Assembly (NCBI GenBank): GCA_036346405.1
Contig: CM070566.1
Span: 52,753,231 to 52,817,230 of the forward strand
DNA from: Phyllostachys edulis
Lineage: Eukaryota > Streptophyta > Magnoliopsida > Poales > Poaceae
DNA: 64,000 nt
Reading direction: 5' to 3'
Part shown: in pieces, positions 1-10,891 of the stretch
Position numbering within the stretch: the first letter of the stretch is position 1
Layout of the letters: each line of letters begins with the position of its first letter
The notes under the pieces: model-generated
Told to the model about the DNA's origin: nothing
Database searches by the model: none
What the model saw: only the letters and a program-made list of their open reading frames with translations
Position numbers and translations under genes: made by a program

Positions 1-310
1 TGAAATCCTCGTGCATCTGGACCAGGCGGTTGTAGGCGAAGCGTGCTGCGTCTTGGACTGCTTCGGAACAGCTGCTCTGGGGTGTCGCGGGTCGGAAGAT
101 GTGAGCGTTGAACTTGCCCTCCCTTGCATAGAGGAAAACTTCCAAGGTCCACGATTCTTGATCCATGGTCTGGGTCTTTCGGCCTCTGAAGATAGGATGG
201 TGGTTGTAACCCAGGTGCACCATGAGTTGGCGAAGAATGTCCACGAACTCATTTCCGTCTACTTCATGAGAGCAGAAGTCCCAGGGGCCATCGGACGACG
301 GGGTAGCCAT
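1..310 (-). CDS. Partial first ORF of a Ty3/gypsy-like retrotransposon
   Basis: On the minus strand an ORF starts at the ATG at 310-308 and stays open for 103 codons to the window edge. It begins MATPSSDGPWDFCSHEVD and contains LMVHLGYNHHP. It lies about 200 bp downstream of a primer-binding site and a long LTR, which is where the first ORF of an LTR element belongs. Similar N-terminal polypeptides occur in annotated grass gypsy elements, but I recognise no named domain or catalytic motif. The remainder of the element lies outside the window. An overlapping plus-strand ORF at 11-352 is a shadow. Confidence 0.6.
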   Translation of the reverse strand, partial: MATPSSDGPWDFCSHEVDGNEFVDILRQLMVHLGYNHHPIFRGRKTQTMDQESWTLEVFLYAREGKFNAHIFRPATPQSSCSEAVQDAARFAYNRLVQMHEDF

Positions 311-506
311 CTACAATTTTTGAAACAGGAGAAAAGGGTTGGAACTGAGTGAAAACTCAAGTGAACTCGAGGTAAGTGAAGAACTAAGAGTGATGAGTAG
401 AAGCAATAAGTACGCTATGTTTTTGTCAAGGCTTTTCATAATTTTGGAAAATAATATCCAAGTCCTTAAGGCAACGACCAATCTAACTAAGACTCTCTGA
501 TCGTAT

Positions 507-517
507 GCTCGATACCA
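507..517 (-). other. Primer-binding site (initiator Met tRNA type)
   Basis: Read on the minus strand this is TGGTATCGAGC, three bases after the LTR end ..GGTCCGACA. It resembles the plant initiator-Met tRNA site TGGTATCAGAGC with a small deletion and change. It fixes the orientation of the element as minus and the LTR as its 5' LTR. Confidence 0.75.
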
Positions 518-520
518 CTC

Positions 521-3500
521 TGTCGGACCGGATTACGAGAATCCAAATCCTCTGTGAATCAACATGCTATTCCTTGGATCAGTAGCTAGCACTTCACAGT
601 ACACATTGCTGAATCATTCATACAAGGCGTGAACTGAAACCAATATATTACAACACAGGGTAACATAGACCTCATCGGGTCGAGTTTTACAAAAAGGGCC
701 GCACAAGGCAAAATATATTACATTACAAAAGAACGACCAAGTCTCAGCGGAAGCAAAAGGGAAGGTAGGGCGATCTCACACGAACAAGCGATCGGGTGAC
801 TCAGGTCTGACGGATATTAACCAAGAGCTGGATAATATCGGTTGTACGTGGGTACCAACGAGTCTACTTAGACTGGGCGAGATCTAAACTACAGAACTAT
901 TCTACTCCTCGTCATATCCTTGTCCATCATCTTCTGGTCCGTCGTAGTAGGCGTAGTCTCCTTCATCTTCGTTATCTGAAGGGTGGGGGAGAGAAGCGAG
1001 AATGAGCACTACTACCGTGCTCGCGAGCCAACACACACAATGCAATTATATATATGCAAGGCTTAACAAGGATGGCTCGGGTTCTTTTATTTGCGAAAGC
1101 AAGTTTTGCAATATTATAGTTACAAATCCTATGACTTAGCATTTTTAACAAATTGCAATTTTTATAAATAAAGTATTGTGCAATAATTATATCAGCAGAG
1201 GTTACCTCCACCTTCATGCTTATTTTGATTATGGTTACATCCACCATTTTAACAACACTGGGTACATCCACCAGGAAAAACAAATTCGAGGCTAGATGAG
1301 TGCCACATTTTATACCACCCACAAAGTTTTGAAATAGAACTAACTCAAGTTAAGTTCCCATGTCCGCTTTTAACAGTAGGCACTATTGCTTTAAGCAGTT
1401 TAATACTCTGCAGAGGTAGTACACTTTACCCACAAGAGACAATTAACTCATTGCCCTACACAATTCCTTAGATGTGTAGTCGAGAGGTTGTCACAATAAC
1501 GTTCGACTTATCTCGCCCTTCGTCATTTCGCACATATAGGGTTCGCCCATGATGTTGAGCGGGATGTTTTACCTCGGCCGGCATAGCGGTGCTATACCTC
1601 GGCGACGGCAAACGTCACCCTCCTCTCGGTGTCCCATTCAAGCAGAATGAATCCACTTGGCTCCCCATTTATCCGCCCAAATAAATGGCATCCAAGGTTC
1701 AATAAATCTACTAAGCTAAGTCGCAAGTTTTTCTGCAGACTTGTGGTTGTACTTGTTTAACACAGAGGTCGTGACCGATTAAGTCCTTAGGGTTATCTGG
1801 CGGTTCATTCCACAACCCAATCATTCTCGTGCTCCTGAGCACCAACCGCCTCACCATCCGCCCGAGATAGAGCTAGCATTTTAGGGTTTTTGAGGAGTAA
1901 ACAGTTATTTTCTCATCTTAGTCAATGGACCACCAATGACTACCCAAAATATTTTATATTTGAAGACATGATGATTAGGGTATTTTAATACCCGGTACTT
2001 GAGCAAGGCTAGCATGTCGCTCAAGTACACCCTATAACTAGTATTACCATATAAATACTAGGGTGACAAAGGTTAATGGATTCAAGTTATCAAGGATGGC
2101 AATATTAATTAATTAAACATCAAGCGGGTGTTTAACTACCTTAAGCTTTAACATACATTTGATTAAAAATTAAAGTATGCAATTTGTTAATTTAAAAGAA
2201 TATAATTTACATAAAATGTAGGAGCAACATGGTCAAAGTATTGACTCGCCTTGGTTAGAGGCAAGGTGATCGTGATAGTCTTGGTCTTGATCAACTTGAG
2301 GGTCTCCGGCGTCTTCGAATCCTAAACGGGCGATTTACCGGAAAAAGACACAACGGCAAAGAGAGCAAGTAAATACAAAGAAAACTCAAATGAACTCCAA
2401 ATTAATCAAGTTCTATGCCATTAGCAAGATCTTGATTTAACGAATTTTTAGAAATTTAAATAATAATTTTTTTGGAGTTATAACGGAGGAGAACGGGATT
2501 TTTTGAAGTTCTCTTTGAGTTAAACCCAAAAGAAAACCAAAAAGGAGGGAGAAATGAGCTAGCAGTGGGGCCCACTCGATCTCCAGCGAAAAAGGGAACC
2601 GAATGGACCAAGTCCACACACGAGGTGTCTTTGGGCGGGTCCATTTGGCGACCAAGGAGGAGTCAAGGCCAATGGCAGGTGGGCCCATCCAACAAAAATC
2701 CCCCATTCGCTCTTTGGCCAAGAGAAAGAGAAGAGCAGAGGGGTGCGGGCTGCTGGGGAAGATGGCGGCGGCGCCGGCGGGTGAGGTGGTGGGGTGGCGA
2801 GTGAGTGCCCAAAACGGACTCCCCCGAGGGTGGCGACTTCGCGGGCGGAGGCGGCGGCGCCGGAGAGGACCGGTGCGGTGGTAGCGAGGCAAGGGGGCGG
2901 CGCGGCTCCAAGGGCAGCAGGTGGTGGCGCACAGACTTCGGAGGCACGGCGAACCGTGGCGGAGCGGTAGAGATGGCGCGCGCCACGCTCGCCCGGAGGT
3001 GAGGAAGGGCAGCAAGGTGGAGGTCCTGGCGCACGGGAGGGAGAAGGGGGTGGGGAAAGGGGTACTTGGGTCGCAGGCACATGGTGGCCTGATCGCCGGG
3101 TCGGAGGCTCACCGGAGCGTTCGAGAGCGCGGCGGGCGCGACGGCAAAAGAGGGAGCGCGCAGACTTGCTCGTGGACTTACCAGACTCGAGGCGTGGGGA
3201 GCTCTAGGTGGAGAAGGGGAGCTTAAGGCGAAGGAAGGGTGTTGTCACGCGGAGCGTGACTCAGCAAGCATGGCGGCTCGACACGGCGTGGCGGCGTCCG
3301 GCGGCATGGGCGCGCGAAGTGACAGAGCGAGGGCGGCGAGACATCTTTGCGGTGCTGCCGATGTAAATACAGCGCTAGAGCGCTATGCAGGCGTTTCGGT
3401 CCATCGCGAGGACGGGTGGTTGGCGTGACGAGGACGAGTGGTGACGGGCAAGGACGCTGCGGCTCGCACGGAGGGGCTCCCGGGTCAAGGTGAGGACGCG

Positions 3501-4234
3501 AGCAGGTGCTGGCCTGAGCGCTGCAAGCGGGATGGGGCGGCAGGGAGTCGGTGCTGTGCAGAGGGCAGAGGAGCAGGCGAGCCGGTGGCGCAGCGAGAAA
3601 GGTGGAGGCAAAGAGCAGAGGGATGGGTGGTGGCTGCTGCAAGGAGTCAGTGACCTTACGCCGCAGCCAAAGTGGAGCAGCAGAGCAGAGGAGCTGCAGA
3701 GGGAGTTGGCGGGCCGGCAACACGACTGAGGAGAAGAACAGGAGGGGATGACCAAAGTGCTTGAGCTGCTGCTGAGTGGGGGAGGCGAGGGAGGCAGCAG
3801 CCTACGGAGAGAGAGGCGCCGATCGCTGCATCGAGAGGAGTGGGCGACCAATCTAACTGCCGCCTGCCTTGCTGACCAGAGGAGGAAGACAGGGATGGAG
3901 GCAACCAGGAGCGGGCTGGCTCGGCCTGGCTGCAAAGGAGGTGGGCCGGGCTAGCTTGGGCCGGGAAAGGGAGAAGGGGAAGTGGGCCGGGCCGAGAGAG
4001 GCAGTGGGCTGAGCCCGAGAAGGAGGGAAGATCCAATTCGAAATCGGCCCGAGAATTCAAAACGGAGGAGAAAAACTCCGAACCGCTAAATTGAATTTCA
4101 AACGTTTCAAATGTTACATTTGAAACACAGACCGAGAAAGAACGGAAGTTTTCGAAAATAGCTGATACTTGAATTACGGCGAAGAACGAAACGAAATCTA
4201 ATTACTATTCGTCCGTCCGAAAACGGATGTTACA
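521..4234 (-). mobile_element. 5' LTR of a Ty3/gypsy-like element (3.7 kb)
   Basis: Read on the minus strand the LTR begins TGTAACATCCGTTTTCGG at 4234 and ends GGTCCGACA at 521, with TGT..ACA ends and the primer-binding site just beyond. About 2560-4020 is very GC-rich and gives many overlapping ORFs in several frames (for example on the minus strand at 2437-3015, 2559-3080 and 3375-3935). None has a domain, and the frames contradict each other, so I call none of them genes. The rest is AT-rich. The five bases outside the LTR are TTCGT; the matching target duplication would lie left of the window. A short fragment like the 521 end also occurs at 58998. Confidence 0.75.
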
Positions 4235-4778
4235 TTCGTGCCGGCGACGACACTGCCTCGCAGACGTTCGCATTCATGCCAGACGTGGCCCCGGGTCCTC
4301 CCTGAACTGTCGCCCCGCTCGACGTCGTCATCACCAGCATCGAACTGATTGTCGACGCCCTTCTAGTGCGGGACGGCACCAGTGTCCTCACCTCCACACC
4401 GAGCAGCGCCGCCGTCCACTCCATCGACCTAGGTGACGAGCACGTCTCCAACCTATCCAGCTGTCAGTTGAGTGCACGCAACGTGTTCGATAGAATGCGC
4501 GGCACTGGTGGCATCTCATATGGCTTCTCCACCCTCGGCCTCGTCCTCACCATCTACTCCCTCGACAGGTCATCCACTGCAGGCATTACCGTGGTGGATC
4601 GTGCAGCCCATCGAAGAGAAGGAGTCCATCGCGTACTGATCCTCGCACGCTTTGGGAACTCGTGTGAGGCTATGGAGTTTAGGCAACCGTGGCCGCCGCC
4701 TACGCAAGTGGACGCCACGTACAGTGGAGTGGAGCTATGTCCGATGTCATGGCTGTCATGCAAGGACTATTGAGATGG
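4235..4778 (+). other. GC-rich ORF-like remnant, function unknown
   Basis: A plus-strand frame is open from about 4302 to 4773 (ATG at 4366) with exon-like codon use. It includes the stretches ELIVDALLVRDGTS and SARNVFDRMRGTGG. I do not recognise a family. It sits between the insertion site of the gypsy LTR and a fragment of a phosphofructotransferase gene, so it may be another captured or decayed gene piece. An opposite-strand ORF covers the same bases, and the true coding strand is not certain. Confidence 0.25.
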
Positions 4779-4878
4779 AGTGGAATTGATGCCCCCATGG
4801 TCATCACCCGTGCCAAGAAGAATGTTGACTCTGGGAAAAGGATTTTGCCCTGCTATAAACTCTACTGAGGGCATTACT

Positions 4879-5198
4879 GTGAGGTTGGAGTATGGTGATG
4901 CGGCGATTGCTGCTGATCCTTCAGGCGCTCATGTGATAAGCCACGCGTTCCCCCACACCTATGGTTGGCCCCTGACTCATTTCCTCAGGAAGGCGGCTAA
5001 CGTCCCTGATGCTACCATCATATCAGAGCACCTTGTCGTCAGGGTTGGTGTTGTCTTCTGTGGGAGGCAGTCTCCAGGAGGCCACAATGTCATTTGGGGA
5101 CTCCATGAGGCTATCAAGGCTCACAACACAAACAGCAAACTTATTGGTTTTCTCAGAGGAACCGATGGCCTTCTTGCACAGAAAACTTTGGAGATCAC
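4879..5198 (+). pseudogene. Fragment of PPi-fructose-6-phosphate 1-phosphotransferase alpha subunit
   Basis: The plus-strand frame reads VRLEYGDAAIAADPSGAHVI, then RVGVVFCGRQSPGGHNVIWG, then LIGFLRGTDGLLAQKTLEIT. These match the N-terminal third of the plant PFP alpha (regulatory) subunit, part of the cytosolic enzyme that interconverts fructose-6-phosphate and fructose-1,6-bisphosphate with pyrophosphate. About 107 residues remain of a protein of roughly 600. Homology stops abruptly after LEIT, with no consensus GT donor there, and the upstream codons (from ATG 4780) do not look like PFP. It is a captured or truncated fragment, not a working gene. Family assignment is firm; how it arrived is unknown. 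Confidence 0.85.
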
Positions 5199-5817
5199 CA
5201 AATATTTTCTATTATTTTATGAACATATTCAGATAAAAAGTAATAGTCAAAGTTGCATGTTAAAGACCATCTAAAATGTCATATATTCTTGAACAGAGTG
5301 AGCATGTTCTATTCATGTGATCACAGACTCACAACCATTTCGGTATGCTTAATAAAATGGAAACTTGATTTGTACCAACCTGATGTTACAGCTAACTAAA
5401 TTGCCCAATGTATATGCGCAGTCGATGATGCAATGCTATATTAAGTACAGGCCAATTAGTTCAATCTCTGTTAGATCTTAGATGCCCTGCCTGATTTGTT
5501 TGATACTTCGATGCCCTGCCTGACAATAGGGCCAGAGATATTTGGATCCCTATGCAAATCATGGCAGCTTTGTTTTTCTGCTACAAATTGTAACTGGACG
5601 CGGCCTGGCCCTTTACAGCTCATAAACACCATTGAAAGCTAGAACTACAAAAGGGTGAAGGGAGAGGAAACCTTCCATCCTGTATGTGGCTCATGAACAA
5701 GTGAACAACAACAGTCAGTCAATCCATGTGCATCGACCATTACATGCCATATACATTTAGGCATTGCGCCTCAGAGGAGTGTATTTGGAGCTCAAGAAAC
5801 AGAGGCAGAGATAGTGC

Positions 5818-5820
<3 letters not shown>
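5199..5820. other. Intergenic DNA without recognised gene
   Basis: AT-rich sequence downstream of the PFP fragment. It holds a short near-repeat, GATGCCCTGCCTGA, at about 5480 and 5511. I see no coding frame or transposon ends. Confidence 0.4.

Positions 5821-5851
<31 letters not shown>
5821..5851. repeat. (GA)n microsatellite
   Basis: About 15 uninterrupted GA units, flanked by GTGCCTT and TGCCATATC. Confidence 0.95.
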
Positions 5852-5853
<2 letters not shown>

Positions 5854-5930
5854 CCATATCTAACACAGTGCTTTCTCGAGAACGGGCTTGCCATGCTGAG
5901 CGAAAGCCATGCCAGGACTGAACATGCAGT

Positions 5931-5952
5931 TGGGCGTGAGAGTCATCGGGAG
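5931..5952 (+). promoter_or_regulatory. Weak miR2118-complementary site 1
   Basis: Reads GTGAGAGTCATCGGGAG in its core. It differs at about 6 of 22 positions from the reverse complement of a grass miR2118 consensus (core GGGAGGCATCGGGAA, from memory). It is the most diverged site and lies 808 bp upstream of the next one on the same strand. Confidence 0.4.
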
Positions 5953-6738
5953 TCCAGTTTTTTCTCTCTGGCAGCATCGTACTAGGCAAGTAATTCATAG
6001 CACTTCTGACGGATCATTATTTATAAAAAAAATTTACGTCTAAAATTACTAGAGAGACGTTGACACACCGAGCATGTTAGGAGCTTGAGGCTGAATGACA
6101 CATAAGTACTAACTTACGAAAGTTCACCAGAAAAAAAAACTGAATTGAGACCGAATAGAGAAATACGCAGTGTATGGGGAGGACTTAACAAAATGATCCG
6201 TAAAACATTTTTTAAATTTTTGTATTTCAGTGACCAAAAGAAGCTACCATCACTATAAAAGGTTGAGTTAAGAACGATTTGGTTGAAAAGAAATATGTGA
6301 TGGAGCCCTCAAACAAAAATACTTCAAAGCTGAAATTTAAGTCTGATCACATTGTTTTCTTGGACTTGCAGATGGAGACTAAAGAAATGAAAACTTTTTT
6401 TGCATCACCTTGTGGAGAGAAGAGACTCCGGCTGAACTGAATTGAGAGGAAAGCCAGTCAGCTGTGATGACACTGTCTACTGCTTCGGAAACGTCCCGTA
6501 GAATTTAAGAAACGCGTCATATTCCAGATCAAGAGATAGCTAGCAAAGCTACCGAGGACCGGTGACACGAGAGGCACATATATATCTTGCATATGCTGAT
6601 CGATTGAGGAATCGTCACGGTATATAAATAAATACAGTCAGTCAAGAGGCCGGACTTCATTTGGATTTTGGAGCAAAAAATAAATAACCGAGCTAGAGAG
6701 CTCGATCGATCTTCCACCTGCTTTGTCGAGTCCGTACA

Positions 6739-6760
6739 TAGGTATGAGAGGCATCGGGTG
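6739..6760 (+). promoter_or_regulatory. miR2118-complementary site 2
   Basis: TAGGTATGAGAGGCATCGGG followed by TG. It has four mismatches to the reverse complement of the miR2118 consensus, two of them at the end that would pair with the first two bases of the miRNA. Confidence 0.55.
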
Positions 6761-7603
6761 CCTTGTTCCTCGCAAACATGCGTCGTGAGCTGCTTCTGGG
6801 AACATTGATTCCACCTGAACCAGCCAATTCCCTCCTTGTTCTCTGCGTTCGCATGGGATCCAGAAAACCTAGCGAGATACTGAAAAACTAGTCCAAGTTT
6901 CTCAGTCTTGAACTTTTGATTAATTAGATTGAGTACTTCTCACCGTGTAGTTTGGAAATCTAATCTAGCAAATGCGCATAACTATATATGCACTGTCTTG
7001 CCGCAAGGGTAGCGAAATTGTATCGAACAAATAAGCATGGTATACATGTAGTGTAGCATCCTCTGTCAAGATCAACAATTGCTGTGCTCTTTGTGATAGC
7101 GAAAAGGAAAGAAAGATGTGCTCTTGAAACTTTCGACATGGTATCTTCTTACTGACCAAGGGAAAATACGGTTGTTCTAACATGTAATGCAAGTTGAGGT
7201 AGCGAGCTAGTGTGTAAAACACGCATGATTAATTTCTAATTACTTCCACATCTGTACCTGCTCAGTGCCGTGAGTCGAGACGATGAGCTATTCTCCTCCA
7301 TAAAAAGAGCAGGAACACACGAGACCGAATCAAAAATATGATCTGAACTTTCAGGTTCCAATAATAACTGAGGTTGAATACGTACCATAAAGCCGACAAG
7401 CTAGGTAAGGTTTTGAAGCGAACTGACTGATTTCACCAACTGGCAGCTGTGTTGTTGGCAATATGCAGAAGTGAAGGAGCATAAAATCAGTCATTCTGCA
7501 AGAGAAGATCAGTGCATTTGGAGCCCAGGAGACCGAGAGCCTGGGGCGCAGAGACGAAACATCACACGTGCTGCTTCCTCCGGAGACTCGACGAGCATTG
7601 TAG

Positions 7604-7625
7604 TCGGCATGCGAGGCATCGGGAA
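7604..7625 (+). promoter_or_regulatory. miR2118-complementary site 3
   Basis: Core GGCATGCGAGGCATCGGGAA. Only three mismatches to the reverse complement of the consensus, at target positions 2, 5 and 9. Predicted cleavage, ten bases from the 3' end of the site, lies between 7615 and 7616. Confidence 0.65.
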
Positions 7626-7917
7626 TCTAGTTTTCTCATCTAATGAGGCGTTGTGAGTGATCTATAACATTTATCGCTTAATCACTGCGTTTTCATGTTG
7701 TTTTTCTACTTCGTGCATTAATTCTTTCAGATGATATTATGTTTTTGCGGTGCATTTTTACTATGTTCTTCCTTAGTGTCGCAAGGCAGGATTTTTTTTT
7801 TAAAATAATCTATTTTTTATTCCGAAATACAGCAACATATAGAAATAATCCTCTATCGCTCTACTGTTGAGCGATTAGCACAAGTCGCTCAATGGTCAAT
7901 CGTTCAACGGTTGAGCG

Positions 7918-8466
7918 ACAAGCGTACTGAGCGATTTGTAGTATGGCTCCCCCGACAACGGTTCCGTTGGCCAGAATGACCTCACATTTCTTGCTGTGGA
8001 AGCAGCAGCACAAGCCATGGTCCTTATCGAGTTGGCTCATAGAGATCAGGTTCTTCTTCAGCCCATCGACGAGGTGGACTTTGGGGATACTGAAACGATC
8101 CGTCTGCATGGTGCCATTGCCTGCCGACTATGCGCAGACGAGTGTCATCTGGTAACACAGCTCAATGCCTGTCAGGAGCCTGGCCTTGGAGGGAAGTGCG
8201 CGTGAATGCTGGCACCGGAGTCGAGCACAAGACTAGTTTCCGATTCTGCAACACTGCCAGGGTTCGTTGGCGAAGAAGCAAAAGGAGCCCGCTAACGAGG
8301 TGGGCATCTTTCCACCCTGCGGAATGAAAGCATCAGCATTTGTGTCAAGAATGTCTACAAGCGTACTGTCATGAGCGATCTGTAGTATGGCTCCCCCCCG
8401 ACAATGGTTCCGTCGGCCAGAATGACCTCGCATTTCTTGCTGTGGAAGCAGCAGCACAAGCCATGG
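7918..8466 (-). mobile_element. Scrap of a copia pol gene (pre-integrase region) with an internal direct repeat
   Basis: On the minus strand the frame starting at 8109 reads KVHLVDGLKKNLISMSQLDK and then HGLCCCFHSKKCEVILANGT, typical of the GAG-pre-integrase region of Ty1/copia polyproteins. Upstream codons resemble the protease but contain stops. A segment of about 105 bp is repeated directly at 7918-8020 and 8357-8466; both copies end in CACAAGCCATGG. The scrap sits exactly between module S3 (inverted) and module S1, so it entered at or caused that junction. Confidence 0.7.
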
Positions 8467-9141
8467 CTAACTGGATATGAGATCAAATATAAATGTATTT
8501 GTTGCTGAAATAGGAATTTCAACATTTGGAATTGTGCAAACAAAACTTTTATACACTATACCATAGCACATTGCACATCACGATTGTGTGGGCCAAATGG
8601 CTATAAGGGCTAGAAATTTCCACACTAATTCGCAAAATAGACAAAATCCTAGAAATCAATCTCATTAATCGAAAGAAAAAGATAATTATTTACATCACTT
8701 ATTTCCGTAGGCTAGATTACAGCACTACCGATTAATCATATATAGATATTATAACTATTATAGTTATATAACAAATACAACTATATTCTCCGTAGACAGA
8801 GTTGTATAACAAATTAAATATTGACAATATCTAGCCACGCAATTGCACCAACAATTATGTCCCTTATAGTAATTACATTCTCGATTTGGAGCTAACTTCG
8901 TTCGTCTCCTTTAACTATACAAGAGGAAAGAAAATTTTCAATGTTGTATGATGTTTGCTTCTCTGGTATGCAGGACGTACGATTGAAATCTAGCGGTCAG
9001 GACTGATGGCATCTACAGGCCTGCTTGGATTTTTTAGGCACGCATGTATTTCATCTATGTACTCATCATATATATACAGCTCCACACACGGTTAACAAAA
9101 CATAGATGATAGTCCTGGCTGTGACGCCCCAACGAGCACGT

Positions 9142-9163
9142 TGGGCATGAGAGGCATAAGGAA
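9142..9163 (+). promoter_or_regulatory. miR2118-complementary site 4
   Basis: Core GGGCATGAGAGGCATAAGGA. Five mismatches to the consensus used here, two of them in the CG step that varies among miR2118 family members. It lies on the same strand as sites 1-3. Confidence 0.5.
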
Positions 9164-9343
9164 TCCATCCATACATGTAGTATAAACAGAACAAGAACGG
9201 CCGTGACGCGATCCGGCTGGACTAGCTCATTCCTTAGCTGAGCCTAGTGTTTTATGTTTTTTTTTGGCAATTTCTCTATGGAGTTTAGATCCTATACCTA
9301 GAGCTAAAGTCTAGGTTGCTCTGGAATTAGATCTTCGCAAGTA

Positions 9344-9718
9344 AGAACTTTTTTATTAATTAACCTTTTTTTGAATTTTATTTTAAAGTTAACATTCGAC
9401 GTACTTTATTTCCAATTCTGACCCCTTTGGTCACGCCACGGGTGGCGGTGTGACAAAACAATACTGTCACACGCCAGGATAAGTCTCCAAAATAGCACTT
9501 TTTATCATGCCACTGATTGTGGCGTGACCAAATAACACTGTCACGCCACTTTCAGTGGCGTGACAAGAGTTTGACTAGAAATGGGCTGGCGTGACACTGT
9601 TATTTTGTCACGCTACAGGTGGTGTCGTGACCAAAAAAGTCAGAATTGGAAATAAAGTGCACCGGAGGTTAACTTTAAAATAAAATTCGAAAAAAGATTA
9701 ATTAATATAAAAAATTCG
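9344..9718. mobile_element. Mutator-type MITE with long inverted repeats
   Basis: 375 bp, flanked on both sides by CGCAAGTA (9336-9343 and 9719-9726). The empty site is present in module S1 at 42330-42345. The terminal inverted repeats are at least 100 bp long, sharing ATTTTATTTTAAAGTTAAC and CTTTATTTCCAATTCTGAC. The centre repeats GTGGCGTGAC / GTCACGCCAC several times in both orientations. An 8-9-bp duplication and long inverted ends fit a non-autonomous Mutator-like element. Confidence 0.85.
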
Positions 9719-9976
9719 CGCAAGTAATGTCCTATTGGGTTTGTTGTAGCTTTCTCTATCTCTAAATGCATGAATGCCAATCGAAATATATGAGTACATA
9801 ATTGCATGTGCTATAGCTAACTAGTAGCATGCATATATACTCATATGGAGTCTTGATTTTTAACGCAAATGTAAATGTAAGAGATGGACAGATCACGCAT
9901 CTTATTCATCTTATTGGTATATGCTGGGACATGCACCATCTCGTGCCCCATGTATAGAAGAGACGAGCTTCTAGCG

Positions 9977-10155
9977 CAGGGGCGGATCCAGGACAATAAG
10001 CTATTGGGGTCACCATAGGTACATTAGGGTCATTATAGACATGAATTAGTAATGATACTTTGTAATAGCATCATAAGCATTAGTTTCTTTATGGGTTAAA
10101 CTAAATAGCATTGTGGTCACTTGACCCCAGCTCTTGTATGCTGGATCCGCCCTTG
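9977..10155. mobile_element. Small hAT MITE
   Basis: 179 bp with inverted ends CAGGGGCGGATCCAG / CTGGATCCGCCCTTG and a perfect 8-bp target duplication TTCTAGCG (9969-9976 and 10156-10163). Module S1 copy 2 lacks it. No coding capacity. Confidence 0.92.
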
Positions 10156-10857
10156 TTCTAGCGTCGAGACAACTTGGGGCAAGTACGCAAGCTAATTTGT
10201 TGATTCTGCTAAACATTGGTGAATATTTAGGGGACCACAAAATTAAGGAAAAACATATAAGTATCTTGAATATTGAACAGAAAACAAAGATCCAATTGAT
10301 AACCGCACCAAATATTTGATGAAGAAAAAAATAAAGCGTAGATCAAGAGAAACTCCGATATGCTGAATTCATGGCCTTAAATTGTATAGTACATTTGTTG
10401 TCTATGCGTTAAATTGGAGTTTAAAAACAAATCAAAGCTAAAAAAATTGGAGAAAAATTAAGTGAAGAGACTACTAACCTATAAACATACCAAGCTGTAT
10501 TAGCTTTGGATTAAAGTCATGCTAACAACAAAAATCATTAATTACTTTCTTCGATGATGCTAACAACTTTTGCACATGTAAGACCAGCTTCATTTGTAAT
10601 ACAAAGCTCTATTTGCATCTTGACTCTCTATGCATACAGACGTGGATGAAGACTAACTTTGAAAAGACTAATTGGTCATGACTTGATCGACAGACGCTGA
10701 TAATGCTTTGCTTGCCGGAGGAGCAGGACAAATTGGAAAATAAATTACATGATCATTGCAATAATCAAATTGGTATTAGAACCCAGGACAAATCGGAGGA
10801 GGCCAGGAGGGTGAGGAGAAGCATGGGCAACAGCGTTGCTTTCCTAGGATGATTCAA

Positions 10858-10860
<3 letters not shown>

Positions 10861-10889
<29 letters not shown>
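10861..10889. repeat. (CT)n microsatellite
   Basis: About 14 CT units after CAAGGA. The second S3 copy has a shorter run at the same place (37377-37399), so it differs in length between copies. Confidence 0.95.

Positions 10890-10891
<2 letters not shown>

Larger units (their letters stand above)
5931..7880 (+). ncRNA. Candidate 21-PHAS precursor region (left tandem array)
   Basis: Three miR2118-complementary sites lie on the same strand at 5931, 6739 and 7604, spaced 808 and 865 bp apart. The DNA between has stops in all frames and no protein homology. In grasses, 21-nt reproductive phasiRNA precursors are non-coding transcripts cut at one miR2118 site and diced from the cut in 21-nt register. 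The spacing fits tandem precursor units. No promoter or transcript end can be defined from sequence alone. Confidence 0.45.
6355..7880 (-). repeat. Module S3, inverted partial copy (left arm of a large palindrome)
   Basis: This 1.5-kb stretch is the reverse complement, with many small differences, of 11390-12815 plus 14879-15100 and of about 37900-39380. Landmarks shared by all copies are the two miR2118-like sites, GTACGGACTCGACAAAGCAG and CTCGACGAGCATTGTAG (in one or the other orientation). With 11390-15100 it forms a palindrome around a centre of about 3.5 kb. Confidence 0.85.
8467..10185 (+). repeat. Module S1, copy 1
   Basis: Starting at GCTAACTGGATATGAGATC this matches 41460-43012 in the same orientation and 34859-36033 inverted. 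A partial inverted copy is at 15107-15429. It is interrupted by a Mutator-type MITE (9344-9718) and an hAT MITE (9977-10155), both absent from the other copies. The other copies therefore give the empty target sites. Confidence 0.85.
9142..10185 (+). ncRNA. Candidate 21-PHAS precursor region in module S1 copy 1
   Basis: Non-coding sequence downstream of site 4, now carrying two MITEs. It is 1.5 kb downstream of site 3, or about 1.0 kb without the copia scrap, so it continues the left tandem array. Transcription is not shown. Confidence 0.35.

Noticed and set aside
2437..4060. Protein-coding genes in the GC-rich part of the left LTR
   Set aside because: Many overlapping long frames occur on both strands with Pro/Arg/Ser-rich nonsense, as expected from GC bias inside an LTR. 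No domains.
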